Shown: piece after piece, positions 1 to 10,927 of the stretch
Numbering within the stretch: position 1 is the first letter of the stretch
Layout: each line of letters starts with the position of its first letter
Position numbers and translations under genes: made by a program
Notes under the pieces: generated by a model
The model's input: the letters and a program-made list of their open reading frames with translations, nothing else
Database searches by the model: none
What the model was told of the DNA's origin: nothing
DNA from: Oehlia diaphana
Taxonomy: Eukaryota; Glomeromycota; Glomeromycetes; Glomerales; Glomeraceae
NCBI GenBank assembly: GCA_003833135.1
Contig: QZLH01000427.1
Location: 53,161 to 91,709, forward strand
Reading direction: 5' to 3'
DNA: 38,549 nucleotides

Positions 1-33
<33 letters not shown>

Positions 34-60
34 AAAAAAAAAAATTTTTTTTTTTTTTTT
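1..60. repeat. Homopolymer A/T tract
   Basis: A run of A with one C interruption passes straight into a run of T. It forms a perfect snap-back tract, which suggests a low-complexity contig edge or repeat boundary. Confidence 0.9.
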
Positions 61-1983
61 TGAGAAATAAAACAGAGTATAAACCAAAAATGAGTTTTTA
101 AAAGAATAGAAAGAATGGTGCAGGTTGTGTAACCGGAAAAACTACCTAATCATCACACCATAAGTAATACAGCGTATCAGCCCTATATACCAATTAAACT
201 TTATCAAACCTAGAATATAAATGAAAAAAAAGAAAAATCCCTAATACCAGGAATAAACTAAAACTTTACCCTATTATTAATTTTACGAAATCGAAATAAT
301 ATTATTAATAATAATAATCATAATAAATAAATAAATGTGTAAAAAGTGAATAAAACAATAATTATAAATTATTAATTTTTCCACTTTTAGCACTTTTAAC
401 GTAAACGGTCTTTTTTTATTTATTTGAGTGAATACTTTAATGTAATTAATAACTTTAATATATTACAAATATCTATTTTAATTTGACTAGGGTCTTTTTT
501 TTTTCAAATTCTGGGATGTTTGACATGATTTTCATGATCTTCCTGACTTTTGTTGCACCCTTTTCGACTAAGGTTAAATTTTAAAACACTGCGTGATAAT
601 TAACAGTCTTTTTTTTATTATTATTTGCGGAAGATTTACATAGTTTTTTGTCCGATTTTTGCCAATTTAAACTTTTTACACGGAATTGTGCATTATCAAT
701 TGTTCTTGTGCACAAAAATGCACATTATCACCACAAAAATTTTTAATGCAAGCCAATGCGCCAATGTACAATCATTTGACTTGCATATTTTTGTTTTTTT
801 ACAATATATAAAGAATTTGAGTTTAAAAATGAAAATAAGTTTAATATTATTCATTTTATCACCCTTATCACCCTTTGTGATATATATCCTCCTTTATGTA
901 CTCATTGATACAAATGATAATTGGGACGTTTTTTATATAATAAAAGTTAGTGGAACAGCTTTATCAATTATCAAATTTCTCCTTAAATAAAAAACCTAAG
1001 TCATATTAATATAGATTAATTCATAAACACTAATCAAAACTATTTGAAAATTATTGATTACAAATGTTGTAAGACCCTATTATGAAACTCAAGGGCGTAA
1101 TCTATTGAAGAAATATGGAAACAATGATGATTTATTCTTAATCTCTTATAATTTCATTTCACATGATTTAACGTTGGGCTGATAATGATTACCAATTCTG
1201 GAAACAATAATTAGCCAAAAAAAAAGAATATTTTTTTCGCAGTCACATAGTCACATGATTATTTGATTTAATTTATACAATTGATTCTTTAAAAAAACGA
1301 TAAAAATGATGAATATTCCATAGATATATCTGATATGTCGATTGTACTGGTATTTAATTAGTTGATCGTTGTAATAATGTTTATCTGTTATAGATGTTAT
1401 TATACAATATAAGCAACTAAAAATATATATATATATATGCCATATATCCCAAATATTCTTCTTGCGTTAACGTTAATGAATCAATTCAGCTTGGTGATAT
1501 TGAAAATAAAATTTTTGTCGATAAATTTATACATATTATTTTATTTATTTTATTTAATATTATATTAAAAAAAAAATTGATCGACTAAAAATTTCATATG
1601 ATTTTCATTTATTAACCATTTTTAGAATTTCATTTCCATCAAAGATTTATGGACCATACCTTCTTTTTAACATGTTATTGTGATGAATTTAAAGAAACGT
1701 AAAAAGGGTGTATATGAAAAAGTAGAAACAAGTACAACACAGATATCTATTTATTTAAGCAGGTGAGTAGTTAAATCAACTTTTCAAAAATTTCTGAATA
1801 AAAGATCGATTAATTGCGTACGTTTCTCAATTTTTACTACTTTATCTTTGGTTTTATTGGCTCGACGAGATTAAAGAGAGAAAAAAAGTTCACGAGAAAC
1901 TTTAAATAGAAACATTTTTCAAAATGATGAGTTTAAATTCTGTATGTACGAGTATAAATTAGTTATACCGTTGAATCGAGTTC

Positions 1984-2016
<33 letters not shown>

Positions 2017-2289
2017 TCTCCTTGTTATAGTGAATAATTCCTATCTTCAACGCGGCTGGACACATGACGGTTTATCATATGAAGATTATCTTCATGTAAC
2101 ATTTCTCCTGAATATTACAAGTATTTTAGTAATTTACAAGCGATTATTATTACCTGATTCGGCGGGCTCGAGATGATTGGCAATTTACTATTTATTTATA
2201 TAATAAATTGTTGAAATTCTTTTTTTTCAAATAATTGATAAACATAAAATTTAAAATTTTTCGTAGTAAGAATTTTTCTTTACTTAACA
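61..2289. other. Gene-poor region upstream of first kinase gene
   Basis: AT-rich sequence with stops in all frames, an (AT)n microsatellite near 1420-1438 and facing T and A runs near 1987-2016. A hydrophobic ORF from an ATG at 718 to 990 (90 codons) has no supporting promoter or splice context, and I do not call it a gene. A TATA-like stretch near 2193-2205 lies about 90 bp before the first kinase start and could be its promoter. Confidence 0.6.
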
Positions 2290-4296
2290 ATGCCTAATAA
2301 CATTAAGCTTAAAATTACTGGTGATTCAAATGATTGGATTAATTGGATTGAGGATGCCATTGCGAAGAATTTCTTTAAATATTACGAATATAATCATTTT
2401 AGTAATATTCAAGAAATTGGGTTGGGAAAATTAGGAAAAGTTTATCGTGCAAATTGGAAAAATACTCATAGATGTTTTACATTGAAATCTTTGTTTGATC
2501 TCAATAACATCACGGCTAAAGAAATTATTAATGAGGTAAGTTATTAAATATTTTTTATTTTATATATATATATGCTAAAATCTTTTCTTTTTTTTATTTA
2601 GCTTAAGTTTCAATATGATGTTAATTTTCATGAAAATATTATTTGTTTTTATGGAATTACAAATTTCAATCAAGGAGGTATAATAAAATTTAAATATATA
2701 TTGTCGCTTTGTTATTTAATTAAATCATGACATATTAATTCGTATATATTATTTTCTTATTAAGAAATTCCAAGTAATGATTCAAAGAAGTATCTATTAG
2801 TAATGGAGTACGCAGATAGTGGTACTCTTCAAGAGTATTTGAAAAAACACTTTTGTAATCTCACTTGGTATGATAAATTAAATCTAGCACTTCAATTAGT
2901 TTCTGCTATATCATATTTACATGATGAAGGAATCGTGCATCGCGATTTGGTAATTTATTTACATTTTTATCTAAGATAATATTTATCTAATATAATTATA
3001 AATTAATACATTTTATTTTTAATAATAGCACTCTAGTAGTAGTATATTGATTCACCGTAATTCCATCAAATTAGCTGATTTTGGGTTAACAAAAAGAATT
3101 GAAGAATCTTCTAATCTCCCTTATGTTGATCCAAAGGTATTCGGTAGACGAAAAGATATTGACGATCAAATGCAAATGCAAATATATTCATTAAATGAAA
3201 AAGTTGATATTTACAATATTGGCGTAATTTTATGGGAAATATTTAGCGGTCAGTTACCTTCTGTTAATGAACCATTTAATGATTTCGTTAATAGAATAAT
3301 ACAAGATCTTAGAAAGACTAATGTACCTGGAGATTATATAAAAATTTGTACAGGTGAATATAAAATTAACCAAGTTAATGATATACAATTAAATTAATTA
3401 AAAGATTATTTTTTCTTATATTTATAGAATGTTGGGATAATGATCTAGATAATCGACCAGCTATATATCAAATTATTGATAAATTAAAAACGATTGTTAC
3501 GAGAGAAAATTATAATTCAACGAGTGAACGTGAACATGAGATTAACCAAAAATCCTCGACGATATCAAATAATCCTAATTTACCTGAAATTAATTTTAAT
3601 ATGATAGTTAACGAGATAGTTAATCTTCTTAATAAGTCATATGAAGAAATAAATAATCAAGAAATCCTTAATTATCTTAAAGATCATAATATAGATTTAC
3701 AAAAAATTTATATTTGGTTATTAAATAATCAAAATAATTCAAATTCTATTATTTTACTTGGAAAATTTTATTATTCAGGAATTGGAGTTAAAGTTGATAA
3801 ACAAAAATCACTTGAATTTATTCAAAGAGCAGCAGATTTAGGAAATAATATCGCTAAATATAATCTTGGAAATTATTATAAATGTAATAAAGATTATGAT
3901 AAAGCATTTGAATTATTTAAAAAATCGGCTGAAGGTGAATATCCGGAAGGAATAGCACAATTAGGATATTGTTATTTTAATGGAATAGGAACTAACGTTG
4001 ACAAACAAAAAGCATTTGAATTATTTCAAAAAGCAGCAAATTTAGGAAATATTTTTGGAACAAATAATTTAGGATACTGCTATCAATATGGAATTGGAAC
4101 CAGTATTGATAATCATGAAGCATTTGAATTATATCAGAAGGCAGCAAATTTAGGAAGTATATCTGGAACGAATAATTTAGGATACTGTTATCGATATGGA
4201 ATTGGAACTAATATTGATAAACAAAAGTCACTTGAATTATATCGAAAAGCAGCAAATTTATGTGCTATACAAGGAAATAAAACTATTAATAACTGA
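2290..4296 (+). CDS. TKL-type protein kinase-like / Sel1-repeat protein, probable pseudokinase
   Basis: Five exons join in phase: 2290-2535, 2602-2677, 2765-2949, 3029-3353, 3428-4296, giving 566 aa. Residues 1-30 carry the family N-terminal motif (NDWINWIEDAI). The kinase domain has a glycine loop GLGKLG (44-49), Lys66, HRDL (166-169) and DFG (186-188). The catalytic loop reads HRDLHSSSSIL where intact relatives have HRDLHSNNVL or HSGNIL. The metal-binding Asn is therefore lost and one Ser is added, through an AGT-AGT-AGT run; the activation segment is also short. This should impair or abolish catalysis (inference). About five Sel1 repeats of 36 residues follow, from about residue 380. The last is cut off, lacking the capping repeat seen in the gene at 34042. 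No frameshift was found. The start is the ATG that restores the family N-terminus. Confidence 0.85.
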
Positions 4297-5274
4297 TAAC
4301 ACTTCTATTGTCAAACATTCTCGTTTTTATACTTGTGAAATATGCGATAGAGCTTTTGAACAACTACATCATCATACTTGTTCTCATAAAATAGAGACGC
4401 ATCTATTCTGATAATAAAGAATCTTTAAAAAATTGGCTTTTTCTTTTTGTATAAATAATTAATAAAAAATTATTATTTAAAATTCAATTGTCAGTTTTGT
4501 CCGTTTTTATGATTCAGTCTTACAATTCAGTCTTTTATTTCAGTTATGACTCCAAATTGACTGGTTTATGAAGACTTATTCCATCAATTTGGGAATTGGG
4601 GCGTAAGGCGGCAAATTTCAAAATTATTATAACGTAAAGGAACTGTTAAAGTATATTATAGACCAAACCATTTGTTGTATAGATCAGTGGATGGCAAAGT
4701 TGTAATTAAACAAGGATCAAGAATAATTAGAATGTAATATTTGTGGTGAATTTGCGGCGCAGCTATTATTTTCTGAGCGTGAGCGTGGGAAATGCACAAA
4801 TATTTATACAGATATTTAAAGTCATATCAATGAAAAAATTTGTATTTAATAAATGGGGACATACATACATTTATCTCTATTATATTTAAATAGGTAAAAA
4901 GAAAAATGTCCCTAGGCACGTAGCACTTACGATAGAAACGTAATTTTAACGTGACAAAAAGATATTATACGATTGGGATATATTCTTTAGTTAACAAATA
5001 CATTAAGTTCTGAAACGTCTGGAAAGCACCCGAAAATATACATATTGAATATTTTTGGCGATAAAAAAGAGAAGTTCATCTATGCGTTTTTTTCTAATAG
5101 AAAATATTTTTTTTTCTTTTCATTTAGTAAGTAAAAAACGTATTAAAGGATTTAAATTCTATAAGATTCACTTAAATTGTGCAAATGATAAATATGAAAT
5201 TTGATTATATAGTATATATAGTATACGTGTTTTTACAAAACTATTCTAACACTATAAAATAGTCATAAATTAAT
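4297..5274. other. Intergenic region between two convergent kinase-Sel1 genes
   Basis: No intact gene. Two short frames on the plus strand contain CxxC-type peptides (near 4330-4410, CEICDRAF; near 4734-4810, CNICGEF) with later His/Cys. They could be decayed zinc-binding segments of an exchanged 3' end, but each is too short to assign. The rest is AT-rich without recognisable signals. Confidence 0.4.
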
Positions 5275-7565
5275 TTAAATTAATTTCTCTAATTTCTCTT
5301 TAGCTTCTTGATATCCTTGTTCGGCAGATTTTTCATACCAATGAATCGCTTGACTAATATCCTTTTCTATTCCATCTCCATCTTCATACATGATAGCGAG
5401 ACTATATTGGGATTCCTTATTTCCTAAATTTGCTGCCTTTTGGTATAACTCGAATGCTTTTTGTTTATCACTAATAGTTCCAATTCCATAATCGTAACAA
5501 TAACCTAACATACGTATTCCACCTGAATGTCCTGCTTCCGCCGATTTTTCAGAATATTCAAAAGCTTTATTATGATCTTTATTAACACCATCTCCATATA
5601 AATACATATCAGCAAGATTGTATTGAGAACTGCTATGTCCTAAATTTGCCGCTTTTTGATATAATTCACATGCCTTGTTTATATTTATTTCAGTTCCAAT
5701 TCCTTGATCATAACAATACCCTAACCTACTTATCCCTCCTGGATAACCCTTTTCTGCCAATTCTTTCGATTATTCAAAAGCTTTATCGTAATTTTTATAT
5801 TCATCATCTTCGTAGGTATATATATTAATGAGCTCGTGTTGGGCTGCACTATTATTTAATTTTGTTGCTTTTTGATACAATTCAAATGCTTTTCTTTTAT
5901 CAGTGTCAGTTTCAATGCCATGATATTTAAAATATCCAAGTATAAAAATGTTATTTGGATTATTTTGATTATTTAGAAGCCAATTATACATTTCTTGTGA
6001 ATTGTGATTATAACATAATCGATAATATGTTGCTTTCTTACATTTCTCTCTTTTCCTTCATTAATCTCCTTTAAATAATGATTAACTAATTCGTCGACTA
6101 CTATTCTTGATTCCTCTTCAAATATGTTTTCATTGACGTCCATTGATGTATTGGAGATGTGGTTTCCTTAATATCCATTTTATGAAAATTATTAATAAAT
6201 TGAGATAATTCTCCATGCACTGAATCAGTAGTATTTGGTATATTATCATTAACTTGTTGTTCGTTTTGTAATTTAGAATTTAATTTATCTGTTTGATCAT
6301 TCTCTGTTGTTGTATTTGAATTTGCAAGAATTGTTTTTAATTTAACAACTACTTGATTCATAGTTGGTCTATTATTCGGGACACCATTCCAACATTCTAA
6401 AAAAAAAAATTCACGTAAGACCTAATCTTATAATTTTTATAATACTATGATAAACTATAAATTAAAATCGTAATATATCTACCAGTATAAAGATTAGAAT
6501 AATCAATAGGAGTGCCCGGAACAATTGTTTCTCTATAATCTTGCGATATTTGTATAAATAAAGAAAGATCATATGGTTCATCTTTAAATGGCGGATGACC
6601 ACTTGAAATCTCCCATAAAAGTATTCCAATACTGTAAACATCACTCATTTTATTTAAAGAATATTTTGGATTACGTAATTTCTCTGGATCAATATAAGGA
6701 ATTATGCCAAATAAAGAATTTGTTGAATGTGCACTGGATACTTCATCAATTCTCCTTGATAATCCAAAATCTGCTAATTTAATGTTACCTCGATCTATCA
6801 ATATATTACCAGAATGCTAATTTTATAAAATAATTTTTTTCAAAAAATGAATTTCGCATATATGTGGTTGCATTTCAATTTTAGAATTATTCAATATTAA
6901 TGATAAAATTACCAAATCACGGTGAACTATATCTGATTGATGTAAGCATGATACGGCGTCAGCTAATTGATATGCAAATCTATATCTGTTTTTCCAAGTA
7001 AGTTTTGTATTTTTTTTCAAGTATGTTCGAAGAGTATCACCATTTGCATACTCCATTACTAACAAATATTTTTTGAATTGACCATTTTGACTTTCTCCTA
7101 TTTTTTTTAAAAAAAGAAAGTAAAATAATAAATAATATTATTAGTAAATTCAGGGTAAAAGATATATATAATTAAGTAAAAAAATTTTTTTTTTTTGTTT
7201 TCATACCTTTGGTTGTAATACCAAAAAAACTAATAATATTATTATGAAATTGAACGTCACGATGAATTTCAATCTAAAATTAGAAATGATTTAAATTTAT
7301 ATATATATATAAATAGTAGAAATAAATAATATATTTATATAATTACCTCCTTAACAACTTCTTTTATAGCTTTATTATCAAGGTTAGATAAAGATTTTAA
7401 TGCGAAATATTGTTCCAAATTCTTCCAATTTGCTCGATAAACTTTTCCAAAGTTACCACTACCAATTTTTTGAACATCACGAAAATCTTCATATTTGTAA
7501 TATTTAATATGTTTCTTAGAAATTGCATCTTCTATCCATTCATTTGAATCGTTAATAGTTTGCAT
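5275..7565 (-). pseudogene. TKL-type kinase / Sel1-repeat gene, disrupted in the Sel1 half
   Basis: Exons on the minus strand: 7347-7565, 7207-7273, 7097-6913, 6816-6483, then 6396 down to 5275. The splice phases agree with the paralogues, and exon 3 is 185 nt in every copy. The kinase half looks functional: GSGNFG loop, FALK lysine, HRDLHSGNIL catalytic loop, ADFGL. The N-terminal motif is shortened by three residues (NEWIEDAI). The last exon is broken. The frame after the kinase tail ends at a TAG (6101-6103). The next family segment (FEEESRIVVDELVNHYL) is in a second frame and the Sel1 repeats start in a third, so there are two frameshifts. In addition, an in-frame TAA at 5770-5772 replaces the Tyr of the usual KAFEYSEKSAE context. 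Sel1 repeats resume in frame after it to 5275. A truncated kinase could still be made. Assembly errors could explain the shifts but less easily the nonsense codon. Confidence 0.8.
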
Positions 7566-9842
7566 TTTTAAATAGCAATTAAGGTAAAAAATTAAAACAC
7601 AAGAACTTTATAAACAAACTTACGGTCGATCAATACGTAAAAGTTTGTTAACGCCGCATTAATCATCACGTACAATTCGTCATTTTATTATTTGTATCAT
7701 GCATGGAAGTGACAATGAACTATAATATTCTGTTGTAAGAACGCATTCTTTGTATCACGTTTCCACAGCATCGCACCATATGACTAAACATATTAGGCCA
7801 AGATATTTTCAATTGAGTTACATGATCATCTTCGATAAAAAAAGGAAAAAAAAAAATAAAAATAATTCCATAGATACAAATAAACAACGCGAAATCAAAT
7901 ACTTTTAATAATATTATGGTATATTCAAATATGATAACTTTATGTGTGAGCACGGAGATAACGACTGTATATCACTACATAAAGCACTTTATTTAAAATG
8001 ATTTTATTTTAATTATTGACATCAGGATCAATCGCCTTAGTTAAAGTTTTATCTTCATCCTAATTTTAATACATAAATTTTTTGAAATTTCGCGTACTTC
8101 ATATCCGTAATAGTTTAAATTAATGTCAATTCTGCAGATCAGGCTGATACGGACCTATGAAATACTCCTTTTTCCTTTTATATATGTTGTTGGTTGATGG
8201 TGGAAACGGGATTGACCAATCACATGTCATCACGTGATTGTCGATCCTACTTATGCATGTCGCCGATCTTACTGTAGGTGATTTTTTTATATTGTGGTGA
8301 TCACGTGAAATCCCGAAACCACCGGATTCCAAATCCACATACAACCGATGACTATAACTATTTGTCACATGTTACGTCCCAGTGAACGAAATTCGGAATA
8401 TGCTGACGCATAAATTCCTGTACATCTGGGAAAAAAATATTTTAATCGCTCCCGATTACACTAATAAACTGATCTGCTGCTCAATCTGAAATATTTCATA
8501 TATTTCAAAATAAATTCTTATTATTATACCTTTATTGATCTTTACATGTATTTTTAAAAGCTGGTAAGCTGCATTTTTATCATCCATGACTTATTTAAAA
8601 AAAAAATTAATTATCGTTGATTTAGGGATTGAATTTCGATTTGGAAAAAAAAATCGAAATTAAATAGTAAAATCGATTCTCCCAACAATTTTTTTACATT
8701 TTTTTACATAGACAGTCCCATTTGGCTCTTATGGATGATAAGATTTTTTTCAACGTATTGCAAAAATGATTGCAATAACGAAACCAGGATTTTGGTCTCA
8801 TCCGAAAGAGAATTCAAATTTTAAGAAATGTTAAAACACGAAAAATTAATAAGTTAAGGTTGTTCATACCTACCCCTACTTTTTTCATGGTGTCTTATTA
8901 ATCCATCCATAAATTATGAAATAATGTATCCATCTTACCAATATCACGATCTTTTCCGTTTTCTAGGGGGTTATTCGGAAAGATATTAATATTATAAATC
9001 TTCACATGATTAAATCATAATTTTATTAGCATTATAAAAAAAACAATGCACCGAAAATATTAAAGTGTATCTGAAAATGCGTAAGATTTATAAATATCCA
9101 AGTTTTCATGGAAATATTCACTTATATATAATTATAAACAGAAAGTATCTGCGGTTTTGAGAAATGTGATAAAGTGATTAAATTAATAACTTCATGAACT
9201 TGAACCATTCAAACTAACGATTCAAAATCAAAACACTTGGATTATCATACTAGGGAATGAAACCAATTTTAGTTAATAATGACATTAACAGTAACTACAC
9301 GGAAGGAATAAACCATTCTTTGATTGAATAGAACTATCTTTTAGAAGAAAACATGCTAAAATACCTTTTCTTTAAAGCAAATCGTCCGTTACTGTACGTG
9401 TCATCTTCTGCATTAACGTGTTATAAGTATCTTCCTCTATGCTTTTCAAGACAGGAAATTATGAAGTAATTACATTTGATTTATTTTATTGAGATCGGTA
9501 TAATATTAATTCTCAGCTCCAGCAGGATTTTCATTAAAGTAGTCTCTGATTGATTTATATAACGATGTAATTATGTTTGAGGTTACATCATTTTAAATCA
9601 AAATAGATACAATTGAATTTAGAATATCGTTAATTCTGGCCGAAATTAAGATCACCAATTGCGTTTTAAATAGAGGTTCGGTCTGTACTGTATGCAATAA
9701 AAACGGTTTATCATTGCATGTGTTATGCAATATATAGAATATATAGAAAAATAATATCATTATATATAGCTAAATCTTATTTTTATCAAATACTTGACTA
9801 GAATATTCAGAAATAATTCATCAATTACAAACTAGCTATTCG
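7566..9842. other. Gene-free interval
   Basis: No convincing gene. The stretch at about 8130-8400 is less AT-rich and contains the fold-back described separately; an 80-codon minus-strand ORF there (8126-8368) is best explained by that composition. The remaining sequence is AT-rich with stops in all frames. Confidence 0.5.
8199..8323. repeat. Imperfect inverted repeat with two TCACGTGA palindromes
   Basis: Arms 8199-8213 and 8309-8323 pair over 12 of 15 positions, and similarity continues outward (GTTGT at about 8186 against ACAAC at about 8341). Two identical 8-bp E-box-like palindromes lie at 8230-8237 and 8301-8308. This is compatible with a small fold-back element. No target duplication was recognised. 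Confidence 0.45.
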
Positions 9843-9877
9843 TCACCACATCCAATAACAATTGTTGAATTTAGAGC

Positions 9878-10117
9878 TTAGTAAACCATTGCTATGAGAT
9901 GGACACCAATAACTAACATTTCTACTACCATAGCACATCTTAACACAACATCCATCCCCACTTGGACTTTCCATCCGTAAGATTTAATGATAAAACCAGG
10001 TACAAAAGTTCCTCTTTGATGATAAGTTGAAGTATAGTTGTATTCTGACCATGCTTCAAAATGAAATGCTGATGCAAGATGAGCAATCAACAACACAAGA
10101 ATAAACTTGTAAAGCAT
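9878..10117 (-). CDS. Small secreted protein, C-terminal part probably frameshifted
   Basis: The ATG at 10117 opens with a clear signal peptide (MLYKFILVLLIAHLASA, then FHFE), with cleavage predicted near residue 17. The mature part is rich in aromatic residues. The literal frame ends at 9878 with a Val/Met-rich tail. The overlapping frame from about 9955 to 9843 instead encodes a Cys-rich tail (DGCCVKMCYG..., five Cys in under 40 residues) ending NNCYWMW. The switch point is a G run (plus-strand CCCC, 9956-9959); one extra base there would join signal peptide and Cys-rich tail. This is either a recent one-base deletion or a homopolymer sequencing error. The likely role is a secreted effector-like or cell-wall peptide; I do not recognise the family. 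Expression from a promoter with a leader intron is suggested by the upstream splice sites. Confidence 0.6.
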   Translation of the reverse strand: MLYKFILVLLIAHLASAFHFEAWSEYNYTSTYHQRGTFVPGFIIKSYGWKVQVGMDVVLRCAMVVEMLVIGVHLIAMVY

Positions 10118-10121
10118 CTAA

Positions 10122-10194
10122 CTACAAAAAAACATATATTAATTTAATAAGAAATTCATGTAAAGCAAAAGCAATAAAATATAAAACCACATAC
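10122..10194 (-). other. 5' UTR intron of the small secreted protein gene
   Basis: On the minus strand a GTATGT donor follows AAG at 10195, and a TTTTGTAG acceptor sits four bases before the ATG at 10117. The 73-nt AT-rich intron has canonical ends and supports the minus-strand start. Confidence 0.55.
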
Positions 10195-10927
10195 CTTATC
10201 TTTATTTTTGAATTTTGATAATATTAAACCAAATTACTTTTGGTTGTGCTAATAGAAGGGTTACAAATCAAATTTATGGAGAAAGAAAATTATAAAAACA
10301 ACAATATAAGCTTTGCTTTAAAAGGCTAAAAATAGCTTTATTAATAATAAGATAATATTATCATTGCTCTACGCTGTCATTCTATAAATTCGATATATAA
10401 TAAAGAGAAATTCTCCTAGACTTAAGTACATATTAAATATGGCTGGCACAATTTATGTTACAAATGTACATTTTTTTAGCTACCCTACTCTAATGTTTAT
10501 TCTTGATTTTATTACATGATTGAACTATATAAAATTTTGGTGTGGTCCTAATTCATTCTTTTTACTCGACGTGGTCCATGACACACGTAAAAGTTAATAA
10601 CTCAAAAAGGAAAAATACTTAATTGTGAGAAAAAGCTTGACACTGAAATTTTTTAAAATGAATGGTTTATGTTATGATAGATAATTAGTTTTTTTAATTC
10701 ATGTACAGATAATTGCTTGAAATTACATGACGTAAAAAAAGATTTTTTATCAGTATGCTTTTAATGCGATATATTAAGACTGGTTATTATTAAAAATTTT
10801 AAACTATCCCCTTTTTCTCAACGGATAATATACAGTAGAGTAATATAATTATAATTATAAATATTAAGATAGATAAATTGTACGAATTATAATACATTAA
10901 GCATCTATTATTTGCATGTTGCTAATT
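10195..10927. other. Intergenic region
   Basis: Contains the presumed promoter of the secreted protein (TATA-like ATATTGTT/TATAA stretch near 10290-10310) and the 3' flank of the HMG-box gene. No other gene seen. Confidence 0.4.

Noticed and set aside
625..990. 121-codon hydrophobic ORF (90 codons from the first ATG)
   Set aside because: No promoter, splice or homology support; Phe/Ile/Leu richness follows from T-rich DNA.
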